A DNA stretch of 27,274 nt from the NCBI RefSeq assembly GCF_000485595.1, contig NW_014577257.1:652-27925 (forward strand), given 5' to 3'. Below the pieces are notes generated by a model, which was not told the DNA's origin, ran no database searches, and saw nothing but the letters and a program-made list of their open reading frames with translations. The translations under genes and the position numbers were made by a program. The DNA is from Priapulus caudatus (Eukaryota; Priapulida; Priapulimorpha; Priapulimorphida; Priapulidae). The stretch's first letter is position 1, and each line of letters begins with the position of its first letter. Of this stretch, positions 1 to 9,812 are shown one piece after another.

Positions 1-50
1 GCTGCTGCCGACGGCGGCGCGCGGCTACCCCGGGCAGTACGATGTCGTCG
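1..50 (+). CDS. Possible partial internal coding exon, gene unrecognised
   Basis: The window opens with GC-rich sequence followed at 51 by GTAAGAG, a good 5' splice site. Read from base 2 the segment is open and ends in RGYPGQYDVV plus one base, so it would be a phase 1 exon end. The 5' part lies outside the window. The acceptor at 3710 opens an exon whose first two bases complete this codon (G + CC gives Ala), and that exon closes 18 codons later. Exon status is inferred from the donor, the open frame and the phase match. The residues match no family I recognise. A chance match of a short GC-rich stretch to a donor is a real alternative. Confidence 0.35.
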
Positions 51-179
51 GTAAGAGCGTAGCCGGGCCATGGTGCGCGCCGGCATACAGAGATACGTTA
101 CGGCCTGATGTGCCACACACGTACAGAGACACGCACGCAACAGGTAAGGGTAGAAGGAGATAGTATGATCGTCCTGTAA

Positions 180-869
180 CAGATAAGGTGGGGAGGACGG
201 GTAAGGGTGGACAGGTAAGGGGGGTCAGGTAAGGGTGGACAGGTAAGGGTGGACAGGTAAGGGTGGGGTGGACATGTAAGGGTGGACAGGTAAGGGTGGA
301 GTGGACATGTAAGGGTAGACGGGTAAGGGTGGTGAGGACGGGTAAGGGTGGACAGGTAAGAGTGGTGAGGACGGGTAAGGGTGGTAAGGACAGGTAAGGG
401 TGGACAGGTAAGGGTGGTAAAGACGGGTAAGGGTGGACAGGTAAGGGTGGACAGGTAAGGGTGGACAGGTAAGGGTGGTGAGGACGGGTAAGGGTGGACA
501 GGTAAGGGTGGACAGGTAAGGGTGGTGAGGACGGGTAAGGGTGGACAGGTAAGGGTGGGGTGGACAGGTAAGGGTGGACAGGTAAGGGTGGTGAAGACGG
601 GTAAGGGTGGACGGGTAAGGGTGGACAGGTAAGGGTGGTTAGGTAAGAGTGGTGAAGTCGGGTAAGGGTGGACGGGTAAGGGTGGGGTGGACGGGTAAGG
701 GTGGACGAGTAAGGGTGGACAGGTAAGGGTGGACAGGTAAGGGTGGACAGGTAAGGGTGGTGAGGACGGGTAAGGGTGGACAGGTAAGGGTGGTGAAGAC
801 GGGTAAGGGTGGACAGGTAAGGGTGGTGAGGACGGGTAAGGGTGGACAGTTAAGGGTGGTGAAGACGGG
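180..869. repeat. 14-bp G-rich minisatellite, roughly 45-50 units
   Basis: The core unit is GGACAGGTAAGGGT, repeated with small length variants (GAGGACGGGTAAGGGTGGT and similar). Most units contain CAGGTAAGG or CGGGTAAGG, close to the consensus 5' splice site. The G-rich strand is the plus strand. If 1-50 is an exon, this array lies in its intron, about 130 bp after the real donor. Open frames on the minus strand here (TTLTCPPLPV-type repeats) are artefacts of the repeat. Confidence 0.97.
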
Positions 870-1374
870 TCCGGCTTCTGTAACAGTACGAGGGCAGGTG
901 TGTGTTCTATAAAGATGGTGTCGTTGTGTGATTGCTAAACTCAAGATAAACGCGCGAAATATGGAATTTTCAGACAGAGGTTGAACTCTGTAGAGATGGC
1001 TTTACTCCATAACTGCAACTCAATGGAAATTCCAATGTCCTTTATAGAGAGGTGTCCGTTTGCACAGGGTTGAGTTTATATCACTAAGATTGTATTTTTT
1101 CGCCTCATATGATGATAATGATCATACGATACATCTTTTAGTCGCCATTTACTTTGGAATTATTGGATTGGAATAGTGCTTTCTTTTAACTTGTCCTTTT
1201 ATTGTCTTCTACGAATCTACGTCACATTTTTTTACGATTGAATCTGAACCTCAAGTTTTGCAATAGCATCAGCGTATTATATTATCTCGCATACCAAATT
1301 AATTTACAGGTTTCGAGATTTCTTTAGACAAAGTTTATTGCGGGGAAAGTATTTCAGCTATGCATTTATGATCG
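870..1374. other. Unassigned non-coding stretch
   Basis: Complex, moderately AT-rich sequence with stops in all frames. I see no gene, repeat or RNA signature. If the flanking exon model is right, it is intronic. Confidence 0.5.
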
Positions 1375-1411
1375 TTGTTTTCATCTCGCATTCACCCAGT
1401 TAGGAAAAGCA

Positions 1412-1412
1412 N
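1412..1412. other. Single-N contig join at the microsatellite edge
   Basis: One N sits exactly where unique sequence meets the CACATA array. This is consistent with an assembly join or an unresolved repeat edge. Confidence 0.8.
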
Positions 1413-1498
<86 letters not shown>

Positions 1499-1527
1499 TA
1501 TACACATACACATACACATACACACAC

Positions 1528-1594
<67 letters not shown>

Positions 1595-1622
1595 TACATA
1601 CACATACACATACACATACATC

Positions 1623-1665
<43 letters not shown>

Positions 1666-1684
1666 TACATCATACACGTACATC

Positions 1685-1721
<37 letters not shown>

Positions 1722-1754
1722 TACATCATACACATACACATACATCATACACGC
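1413..1754. repeat. (CACATA)n hexanucleotide microsatellite
   Basis: Long CACATA/TACACA array with occasional extra CA units and TCATACAC interruptions towards the 3' end. The array is open in several frames on both strands (THIHIH, VYVYVC patterns), which is why long apparent ORFs appear here. None is a real gene. Confidence 0.98.
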
Positions 1755-2189
1755 TCTCCGTCCGTCGCCGCCTCACATTCTTTCGACTAAATAAAAACAA
1801 TCAACGCGGACAGAGTTACCCGCTGCGGGGAGGAAAAACAACCTCTGCAGACATTTCAGCTTCAGCCGCCGTGAGAGTGATGTTGCTCTTCCCTCGCCAT
1901 TTTGTTTCGTTTGCGCAATACGCGAGCATAAATATTTTAAAAAAACGGGGAAAATTGGCCCCCATTTAAACGCTGACGAGCAATCATTAGCAAGGCGAGA
2001 TGCTGAGTGCGGGGACTGCGGTAATTAAGCCGTCGTAAATTGTTCGCGTTCCGACCGGACAAAAAACTCGTTTCTCGGCGTGTGTTAACGCAGATTGCTG
2101 TTCGCCTCCACTCTCCTCACGTGTCTCCTCTCTCACGCCAGCTAATACGAGCTATAATGCATTACGAGTGCTTAACGGCTATTAGTAAC
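1755..2189. other. Unassigned non-coding stretch
   Basis: No gene or repeat family recognised. It contains short AT-rich segments and a GC-richer patch near 2030-2110. Probably intronic if the 1-50/3711 exon pair is real. Confidence 0.45.
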
Positions 2190-2505
2190 GAGAGAGAGAA
2201 AGGGGAGCGAGAGAGGGGGAGAGTGAGAAAGAGAGAGGGGAAATAGAGGTGCAGGGAGATAGAGATAGTAGAGAGAGAGAGACGGAGAGAGAGTCAGAGA
2301 GAGACAGAGAAAGAGTGAGATGAGAGAGGGTCGAGAGAGAGAGCGCGCGCGAGAGAGAGAGAGAGAGCAGACAGAGAGACAAAGAGAGAGAAAGAGAGAA
2401 GGAGAGAGAGAGCAGAGAGAGAGAGAGCGAACAGAGAGCGAGAGAGCAGAGAGCGAAAGAGAGGGAGAGTGAGAGAGAAGGCTAGAGAACAAGAAAGAAC
2501 GATAG
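2190..2505. repeat. Long GA-rich purine tract (imperfect (GA)n)
   Basis: About 310 bp of almost pure purine on the plus strand (GAGAGAGA, GGGGAGA, AGAGAGCGAG), with a short GCGCGCGC interruption near 2345. Mirror-symmetric polypurine DNA of this length can form triplex (H-DNA) structures. Minus-strand ORFs rich in SLSLSL are artefacts. Confidence 0.97.
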
Positions 2506-2756
2506 AGATTCGTCTGCATACTAATACTCTCTGCCGTCAACCTACGAAGCGACGCGAATAACATCGCAAACTGCAAAGAGCATTCTCAAATAAGAACAGC
2601 TAGAGTAAACAGCTATCCACAGCATGCATTCCTCCTATTCTATCAGTGACACATACTCGCTAGAATAGGTAGTGTACAACCGTAGGTATTGGTATAGTGT
2701 GTAACTGTAGAAGGCGTCCATAGGCAGCAGGCCTGAATAAGCATCGAACAGATATT

Positions 2757-2890
2757 AGTGTCAATGGAGATATAAGAGAGTATGGAGATATGGAGATATA
2801 GAGAGTCAGGAGAGATATAACAGATATTAGAGAGATATTAGAGATAGTATAGAGTCAATAGAGATATTAGAGAGATATTAAATACTTAGA
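2757..2890. repeat. Degenerate GAGATATTA tandem repeat
   Basis: Irregular tandem repetition of GAGATATA, GGAGATAT and AGAGATATTA words. A low-complexity extension of the purine-rich neighbourhood. Confidence 0.85.
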
Positions 2891-3419
2891 GAGTTTCGCC
2901 GCATACGCGACATAGACTTTATTCATGCTAAATCACTACAGATTCAAAGACTGTTTTCGAGAATTTTCAGCATGTAGACGGATCCCGTTTTAAATACAAA
3001 AATGGCCGACCGGCCGCCATGGCTACAGCACTTGACGCAATGGCAAAATTACACGAGAAAACCAGTCTCACTTCTTCACTTATAATGCATTCCACGAGGC
3101 ATCTACATTGCATATATAATGCAAATTAGTGCACTCTATATACGAATATTACCGCAAAAAAATTCAAAAGAAGGCCTTTTCCAGAGACGAAACAGTGCAT
3201 CATTGGTGAACAATTGTCGGAAGGTTACTGTTGTATGCCACCTATACGCCACTCGTGTCGCCATCTTTCTTCAGCTCACACGTTAGCAGGCGACAGATAT
3301 CCACATCCAAGTGTGACTTTAGGCCACCTCGTCCCCCGCCGGTGACCTCCAGCCCCCGTCAGCTCACTCCGACAATAACCCTTCCGCGACCGAAAATGGT
3401 TATTTTTGTAATAATAGAA
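2891..3419. other. Unassigned stretch with two tiny overlapping ORFs near 3002
   Basis: Mostly non-coding. At 3002 and 3019 there are two overlapping start codons in different frames. The second sits in a perfect Kozak context (GCCGCCATGG) and opens about 36 codons. The first opens about 27 codons. Neither product resembles a known family. They may be chance, or part of an unrecognised 5' exon or promoter with a YY1-like AAAATGGCCG context. Confidence 0.3.
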
Positions 3420-3421
3420 TA

Positions 3422-3506
3422 ATTAATGTATGATGCGGGCCCAAGGCCACCTATATAGAATTGTAATAATAGTGTATGATGGGGGCCCAAGGCCACATAT
3501 ACAATA
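3422..3506. repeat. Two-copy direct repeat, about 45 bp
   Basis: The words GTATGATG(C/G)GGGCCC and AAGGCCAC(C/A)TATA occur twice, each preceded by TTGTAATAATAG-like sequence. A local tandem duplication with a few differences. Confidence 0.85.
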
Positions 3507-3591
3507 TAAAATATGATAAAATAATATTAATTCTATATTCGATTCACTCGCAAATTACGCGATTATTAAGCATATTTGTACGATATTACTA

Positions 3592-3660
3592 TTACGTACG
3601 TTATATAATACGTACGTTATATAATACGTACGTTAGATTACGTTAATATTAATATTAATG
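3592..3660. repeat. Palindromic 16-bp tandem repeat (ACGTACGTTATATAAT)
   Basis: About 2.5 copies of a unit that is largely its own reverse complement, followed by TTAATATTAATATTAAT. It lies some 50 bp upstream of the putative acceptor at 3710. Cruciform-prone, with no function visible. Confidence 0.85.
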
Positions 3661-3710
3661 CAAATTAAACACGTGTATATCACCTCGATCGATCATTTGT
3701 TTGTTTTCAG

Positions 3711-3769
3711 CCGTGGAGACTGGCCCAGCCACGACGCAAGACGCGGGGAAGGACCTGTACTGGTTCTGA
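3711..3769 (+). CDS. Possible terminal coding exon, gene unrecognised
   Basis: A strong acceptor (TTTGTTTGTTTTCAG) ends at 3710. In phase 1 the exon reads CC, then 18 sense codons ending GKDLYWF, then TGA at 3767-3769. The phase matches the end of the putative exon at 1-50, so the joined C-terminus would run from GQYDVV through Ala to VETGP and finish KDLYWF. The intervening intron would be 3,660 bp. I do not recognise the tail. Evidence is the splice site, phase agreement and stop. There is no homology support, so the two exons could also be unrelated or spurious. Confidence 0.4.
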
Positions 3770-3994
3770 CGCTCTCGGCAAGCATCATGCTACCTCTCCA
3801 CCCTCCCCCTAACATCGCCTCCCCTCCACCCTTACCCACCAGATAGCAACGACCCCACCCCTTAGCATCTTACAAACATTATCCCCACCACCCATCCTCT
3901 TTGTAGCAACGACCCCAACCCTCTACCCTCGTCCCCGTAACATGAACCCCACCACCTACCCCGGCTACACACCGTAGAAACGACCCTCCCACCC

Positions 3995-4170
3995 CTAGCC
4001 TCCCCCAAACACCAGCCCCACAACCTAGCCTCCCCCAAACACCAACCCCACAACCTACCCTCCTCCAAACACCAACCCGGCCCACAAGGCCACAACCTAC
4101 CCTCCCCCAAACACCAACCCCACAACCTACCCTCCCACAAACACCTACCCCACAACCTACCCTCCCCCAA
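3995..4170. repeat. 30-bp C-rich minisatellite, about 6 units
   Basis: The unit is close to CTCCCCCAAACACC followed by AACCCCACAACCTACC. One unit has an insertion (GGCCCACAAGG) near 4080. The minus strand is G-rich with repeated GGGGGAGG and GTGGGG, so quadruplex or i-motif folding is possible. Minus-strand GRVGCGVGVW-type ORFs are repeat artefacts. Confidence 0.95.
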
Positions 4171-4479
4171 ATATCACCCCCCCCCAACACACACATACAT
4201 TCATGAACTCGTCAGGAGCGGCAGAATCCCACGGAGGCAGCCCAGCCCACCGGCAACCGGTCGGCAGCTTCCCGCAGTAGAGCTATCTGTGTGTGTAGAT
4301 CACCCACCGCTACTGGATCAAGCTCCATCAGTCGTCGATCATCACACACGTGGATGATAGACCGGCTTAAACCAATCTTCGTAATTACACCGTAATCAAC
4401 CGTCGTTGGCTTTTGTGAGTGAGAGTAACGTGTATATAAGCGTCGATATATCGTTACATCGTGTTATAATCATAGGCTG

Positions 4480-4480
4480 C

Positions 4481-4533
<53 letters not shown>
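4480..4533. repeat. (GTT)n trinucleotide microsatellite
   Basis: About 18 uninterrupted GTT units, directly preceded by GCTGCT. Confidence 0.98.
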
Positions 4534-4796
4534 CGAGATGTAAATAGTGGCATCGCGTCGTGTAGCTGCAGCGTGGATGCATCATCATCTATTCCTGTAT
4601 AATTCTTATCGATGTGTATATTTTGGGTGATTTTCTAGTCGATCTATTAGAATGAGGCCCGTCGATGTAGCATTGCAATTCATTGCAATTCATCAATCAA
4701 CTCGAGTGAGATTCGGCCTGCGTTTCTACGTGTATCGCATTGACATTTCCAGTACAATTAGCACCGATGCGATATTTTTCATTATGATATTATTTC

Positions 4797-4819
4797 TCTT
4801 CTTCTTCTTCTTCTTCTTC

Positions 4820-4862
<43 letters not shown>
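4797..4862. repeat. Compound microsatellite (CTT)n(ATT)n, left arm of an inverted pair
   Basis: About 9 CTT units followed by about 13 ATT units. The same compound appears in reverse complement at 4948-5007, so the two tracts could pair as a hairpin across about 85 bp. Confidence 0.95.
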
Positions 4863-4863
<1 letters not shown>

Positions 4864-4947
4864 ACTATTGTTAGCTCTCACACGCGTGAGAAATGATGCA
4901 TGGTTATATATGGCATGTTACAGTAATCGACACCATAGTAATTATAT

Positions 4948-5007
4948 TATTAATAATAATAATAATAATAATATTAATAAGTTAAAGCAGAAGAAGAAGA
5001 AGAAGAC
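4948..5007. repeat. Compound microsatellite (AAT)n...(AGA)n, right arm of an inverted pair
   Basis: Runs of ATTAATAAT, then GTTAAAGC, then AGAAGAAG. This mirrors the left arm at 4797-4862 with the order of the two motifs inverted, as expected for an inverted duplication. Confidence 0.93.
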
Positions 5008-5060
5008 TAGAATTAAAATAAATTCACTCTCAAATAAAACATATCTCACGGACGTGTGTA

Positions 5061-6341
5061 CCTCTCTGTCTATAGTGAACATGTGTAACAGCGTTCATAT
5101 GCGGGTTCCTCTGTGTACGCATAGTTGAGGCAAGTAAATGTGCTTAGAGTCTGACAGTCTGGCCGCGGTACCTTCAGCTACACAGCGAAGGCCGCTTCAC
5201 AGATATACTGTCTTTGTTTTAATTTGCTTTTTAATTTAATTTGCACTTTTTAATGTGCGTTTACTTATTATATACGATCACTGTTGCTACGTTTTCACAC
5301 GTCTTGCACAAACCTCGAGGAGAAATTCGAGGCTGCGTTAAACGTTAAACGAGATATTCGTTGCCCGCCTCGACGCGTTCTTAGTTATGGAGTAACTGGC
5401 CTATCCGCCTGGCGCCGTCGTCGACGGGCAGTTTTAACCATACAGCGTTGCGATAGCGCGGTTTTCTTTAAACACACCGCTGTCCAGTAATGAAGAGGAT
5501 CCAACGTTTACGTGGCTTGCGAGCGAGAAAAACACACGTTTGCGGCGGTCTAGCTTGAGTGACGTATACCAACGAATACATCCAATGAGATCGTATTTTA
5601 GTGTATTCGTGCGCTTGAATTTTGTATTTCTCATTAGAAAGGGTTAGAACTTTTTGCAATTGTTAATTTCAGAAACTAGAATTTTTTCTGAATCCGACAG
5701 TGTAAACGGCTCGTCCGAGGTGCGTTGCTGGTGCGGCCGGGGAATTTTCAAACTAAGCCTACTTTTTTGTGCAAATTCACATTGCAAATTGGCCATTTCG
5801 AGTGTGTGCTGGCAAATTGTTGTTTACAAGAAAAATTATGGAATAATTTTTTAGTTAATAACATACATGGTGTCACTTGCGACTTGAATTCAGAGGATGG
5901 CATTGTGATTTGTAAAAAAAACTTCTGCTGATTTATGGGAATTTTTTCGTAAGTAGGCCTATGGCCGCCTATGGAAAATGATTTCCCAGTATGTACCCTT
6001 ATCGTACACGGGAGGATAAGCCAATCACGATATTATTATCGTTAATATGCGAGATGGTTTTAGTGACGTGTGCTGTCCCCAGCGTGACTGCTGTGCGTAG
6101 ATCCAATGACGTCACTGCTTGTTAATGTACGTAAACACGGGCATTTCATTACGACGCACGATCGTGACGTATTCTAGAACTTTCGCGTGAATTCGACTTC
6201 GTGATTATAGCAGTGATGGCTCTATCGTCTGTTCGTTTGTAATTGTAAATTGCGCGTAAATTATTATTAGTTCGTGCGTCATCATGTGGATCGTATCCAC
6301 GTGGACCTATAAGTATCTCTCTGTCTATGAGTAGTATGTAT
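5061..6341. other. Unassigned 1.3-kb stretch
   Basis: No recognisable gene, RNA or repeat. Open frames of 60-80 codons occur on both strands (for example 5284-5490 plus and 6149-6391 minus). They lack recognisable domains and overlap each other, and I treat them as chance. Confidence 0.45.
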
Positions 6342-6398
6342 ATCAGGAGTGTATAATAGGGAAAGGATAATGTGTAATCCCTATTATACACTCCTGAT
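6342..6398. repeat. Perfect inverted repeat (21-bp arms, 15-bp loop)
   Basis: Arms at 6342-6362 (ATCAGGAGTGTATAATAGGGA) and 6378-6398 are exact reverse complements. GTAT occurs immediately on both sides (ending 6341, starting 6399), which could be a short target duplication. A (TA)n run follows to about 6417. It could be a miniature palindromic insertion or a transcribed hairpin. The sequence alone does not decide. Confidence 0.9.
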
Positions 6399-6417
6399 GT
6401 ATATATATATATATATA

Positions 6418-7440
6418 CTCTGTATATCGTACGGTGTTGTCGAGTAAGTCGTAATTCATGTTAAATTGACTACGTCACGAATTTTCTATGGTGTATTTTG
6501 TAAAAATTTTGTTGCCATTTTGTTACATGTTTTTTTAAGTACTTACCCTAACCCTAACCATAAAAAGTGAACAGAATTACTTACACTTTGTGAAAAAGTG
6601 GAAATATATTTTTTAATGTTTACTATTTACGGTGACGTAATCACGTAAAAAATCAGCGTGAATCAAATGTAAAGTGTAAGATAAAATAGATGAGATGTAA
6701 ACACATGTAAAAGATATATGCGTCGAAATTTTAACGACGTTTTCATGCATTCTTCTTCGCGAGATTAGCATGGTGATGTGGAAATATCAGTAAGCATTAA
6801 TTTGCCAAGCAACTTTGTATGCGTTGCGCTGCTATTTTGTAAAGCGGTTGCATCTGGTGTAAAATGACGACCTGTATTTTCTGGAATAAATATTGAATCA
6901 GAATTGTGTGCCGTAATATGTATTTGTGAAAACGTTTTTGTGCAAATTTACTTCTAGCATTGATTTCACAGCCAAAACAATAGTCGGATGTTGATATAGT
7001 AAATAAAAGTAATTGAGATGACAATAAGTATATGATTCGATATGCGTTAACGCATTAAGGCACATGCAGAGATGGCAATATTTGGAGGTTCTTATACATG
7101 CACACGCACTCCCACACAACACACGCGCGCACGTATATTATATTATGAGACATAACGTAATGTCGACGTCGGCGACGGGAGGGACGCATGCGCAGCACAC
7201 GGTTACGTTACGCTGTAATACATAGGGCCTACGGTTACGTGCGTATAGAGACACGCCCTGCGTGCGCGCCTAGCGGGCAGGCCCACTACTCGTCATTTGA
7301 CCAGCTAAGAATTATTCGAAAATGGTTGTCAAGGCAAACTCGTCATTGTTTGCCGATGAGCCAATGAAAGTGCACCGGAGTGCCGCAACAAAGGAACCGC
7401 ACTCGCCTTGCGAGGCAGGGAGCCTCAATGGGGTTAGCGG
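6418..7440. other. Unassigned stretch with a tiny telomeric-repeat patch
   Basis: About 1 kb with no gene recognised. It contains CCCTAACCCTAACC at about 6545-6558, a CA/CACACG-rich patch at 7100-7135, and GCATGCGCAG (NRF1-like) near 7187. A GC-richer segment at 7140-7440 could be regulatory, but nothing specific supports that. Confidence 0.4.
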
Positions 7441-7571
7441 CTAGCTTTGTCAGCATGTGGCGCAGCGGGAGCATTGGTTGTACAATGGTTGCGCAATGAC
7501 CCGTCCAGTTGGAAAGATACAGGGATCACGCATAGCCGATTCTATCGTCATAGCGATATAACCAAGTTAAA

Positions 7572-7625
7572 ATGCCTTCGTACTGTTGTGTTCCTTGTTG
7601 TAGTTTCCAACAAACCCGAATCTGA
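7572..7625 (+). other. Short open frame with a Cys-rich, THAP-like start
   Basis: ATG with A at -3 opens MPSYCCVPCCS and stops after 17 codons. The pattern M-P-x-x-C-C-V-P-x-C is how many THAP zinc-finger domains begin. The rest of a THAP domain is not visible downstream, and the repeat at 7640 begins soon after. It may be the decayed first exon of a THAP-bearing gene or transposon, or chance. Confidence 0.15.
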
Positions 7626-7639
7626 ACTACAAATGGAGA

Positions 7640-8201
7640 GTTCATGTGAGGAGAGTTGAGGAAACCACGAAAAAATTGTAGATACTATGGAAAGCCATCC
7701 CCTTCAAAAATCTTTGTCAAACCTTTCAAACACACAATTTTAAATCAATTTAAAACATTTCAAATTAGTTAATAAAAATACAAATTACTTTATATTGTTC
7801 GAGAAATTTAAATTCAAAATTTAAAATTAATTTACAGAATAAACAAGAAGTTTATTAACTTGCAAATTAATTCACAACTTTCCAAAATAATTGCCTGATA
7901 TACAAATTCATTCACATCATTGTAAAAATTCATTTTCGAAACGTACAATTTATTTTCAAAACAACAAACCAATTTACGAACTTGAAATCTAATTGAGAAC
8001 ATGTTACATAAACTCACAAATGTTCAAATCTTGCTTCATCACCCTAACAATTGAAATTGTAAGATTTAAATTAATTTACAGAATAACGAATCAGTTCACT
8101 AAGTTTGAAATTAATTTATTACTTTTAACATTAATCACCAGAAATGCGAATCTATATCTGTTAGTTTCAGAATTATTAGATAACAAACGACAAATGTATA
8201 G
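7640..8201. repeat. AT-rich interspersed repeat, left part (split by an LTR element)
   Basis: AT-rich sequence made of degenerate AATTAATTTACA/CAAATTAATTCAC words. It is the reverse complement of about 13085-13645 (for example GGAAAGCCATC at 7690 against GATGGCTTTCC at 13629, and AACAATATAAAG against CTTTATATTG). The match resumes on the far side of the LTR element at 10131, so this is one repeat copy interrupted at 8201. Confidence 0.85.
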
Positions 8202-8517
8202 TGTAACGGTGAATTAAGAGTTCATGTAGAAATGATGAAGTAGAAATCCAAACTTGTGTCTTTAACTGCATAAACTTTAATATCTGCTCACGTCACATCT
8301 CATTGCACACAGAGACAAAACAACGCGCACACACGCGTAAGCGCGTGTGCTTCCTCTCGCGAACACAACCAGACTCCCCCACATTTTAGCCATAACCCTG
8401 CATTCTGGTACAACACATTCACACTGATGTGTCAAACTACTAGATACAAAAGATGCATCGCGTCACGTTCACTGCTAAAATAATAGTCTCTGGCTACGTG
8501 AACAAACAGCTGTTACA
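8202..8517 (-). repeat. LTR of the non-autonomous element (3' LTR in element sense)
   Basis: Starts TGTAACGGTG and ends CAGCTGTTACA. Contains a GC-rich hairpin (CACACGCG...CGCGTGTG) near 8331-8348. Near-identical to 9813-10130. Confidence 0.92.
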
Positions 8518-9535
8518 TTTCTCTCCTCCTTTTCATAACGCGATGCCCCATCGTGATTTCGGACTGCTGGTCGATCTAAACTATGTTTTTAACGTTACTG
8601 AACTATTAACTATATTTATACTCTACAAAACAAGTAACGATAAAGTTCGATCACCATACTAGTCAGAAATTTAACACATTTGGCGGTGAACATTTTAATA
8701 TCGCTGCAATTACTCTCAGTCTTGCGTCTTTTTATGCTGTAACGTACGTAGCGTATGAGTATACCGACACGCATTACCGAAACCACGTTTAGCCATGTGC
8801 TCCATTACATCCTCATTTAACCTCTTAATCCCATTATTACACACAGCACCGATGTGGACCTGACAACCTTTGTCAAAAAATACGCAAAAACTGATTTCAT
8901 ATTTTCGACGAAATGTTTTAGGCCTATCAAACTCTAATTGAAGAATGTGTTTAGCAGTCTAACAATATAGAGTAAACGTACCGTTAGCACAAATTCAAGA
9001 AAACGATCACACATTTCTACACAAAGTTTCACACAAAAGATTTTCCCACACAAAGACAACGGTCATAAGCATATACCATGGAAAAAAATTCCGCGTATAT
9101 AAAACAAAGAAAAACAGATAAAAATACACATTCCTGACGATGTCACACCTTTCACGTTCAGTTTCGACGGCACGAGATTAAAGCTTTCCACCAATTAATT
9201 TCTAGAATTCCCTGGATTTTTTTTTAGCCATTACTGTTCGCAATATATCTTTCACGTCCTCTGTCTCTGCTCTGTCAGCCTTGCCCTCTCTGTTCTGCTC
9301 TCCTCTCTCTTTCTCACACAGGTCGAGACTCGGACTTGCCCTCGCAGTATCACGGATACAGCACCGGCCCTTTCTTCCTTCACGCTGACTTACTCACATA
9401 GTTCTCACTCCGTGTGTATCCACCGTTCTTTCTTCCGTGTCTCGCTCTGTTTCTCCTGTCTCGCTTTCCGCCATTCGTCGTCTCTGTCAATCGCTCTCCG
9501 TCGTTCTTCGTTTCTCATACTCTTGCTCCTGTTCC

Positions 9536-9536
9536 C

Positions 9537-9600
<64 letters not shown>
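9536..9600. repeat. (TC)n microsatellite inside the LTR element
   Basis: About 30 uninterrupted CT units within a broader pyrimidine-rich block (9240-9660). SLSLSLS open frames here are repeat artefacts. Confidence 0.98.
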
Positions 9601-9602
<2 letters not shown>

Positions 9603-9812
9603 CTCTTCCTCCGTCTCTCTTGCTCTCTCGTCCGCTCTCCGTTTCTCTCTCTCTAGTTTTCTTACTAGCGGTGTACCCAGCGACTCATCCTGTGGCTTCT
9701 TCCTTCTCTATCTTCCTTGCGTAGTATGGCCCGTAGATCGACATAACGGATCGAGTACCTTACTTGCGTCCGCAAATGAATACCAGGTTTTTGACTGCCA
9801 CAGGCACCAAAA

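Larger units (their letters stand above)
3770..5060 (+). other. Possible long 3' UTR of the gene ending at 3769
   Basis: No coding frame is convincing. Features compatible with a 3' UTR are a Pumilio-type TGTAAATA at 4539-4546, GT- and AT-rich simple repeats, and AATAAA hexamers at about 5018 and 5034 followed by GT-rich sequence. All of this is inference. No transcript evidence can be seen. Confidence 0.25.

Noticed and set aside
180-869. CRISPR-like array
   Set aside because: Units are contiguous 14-mers without unique spacers, in a eukaryotic genome.
639-944. Minus-strand TTLTCPPLPV repeat protein
   Set aside because: Translation of the 14-bp minisatellite. Unit variants change frame, and no start, splice or flank context supports a gene.
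1375-1794. Long open frames on both strands encoding THIHIH / VYVYVC proteins
   Set aside because: They translate the CACATA microsatellite in several frames at once. No coding signal outside the repeat.
2172-2576. Ser/Leu-rich membrane protein on the minus strand
   Set aside because: SLSLSL pattern is the (GA)n tract read in antisense. The same applies to 9412-9828.
3862-4196. Gly/Trp-rich GRLWGWCLGE proteins on the minus strand
   Set aside because: Both overlapping frames are readings of the 30-bp C-rich minisatellite.
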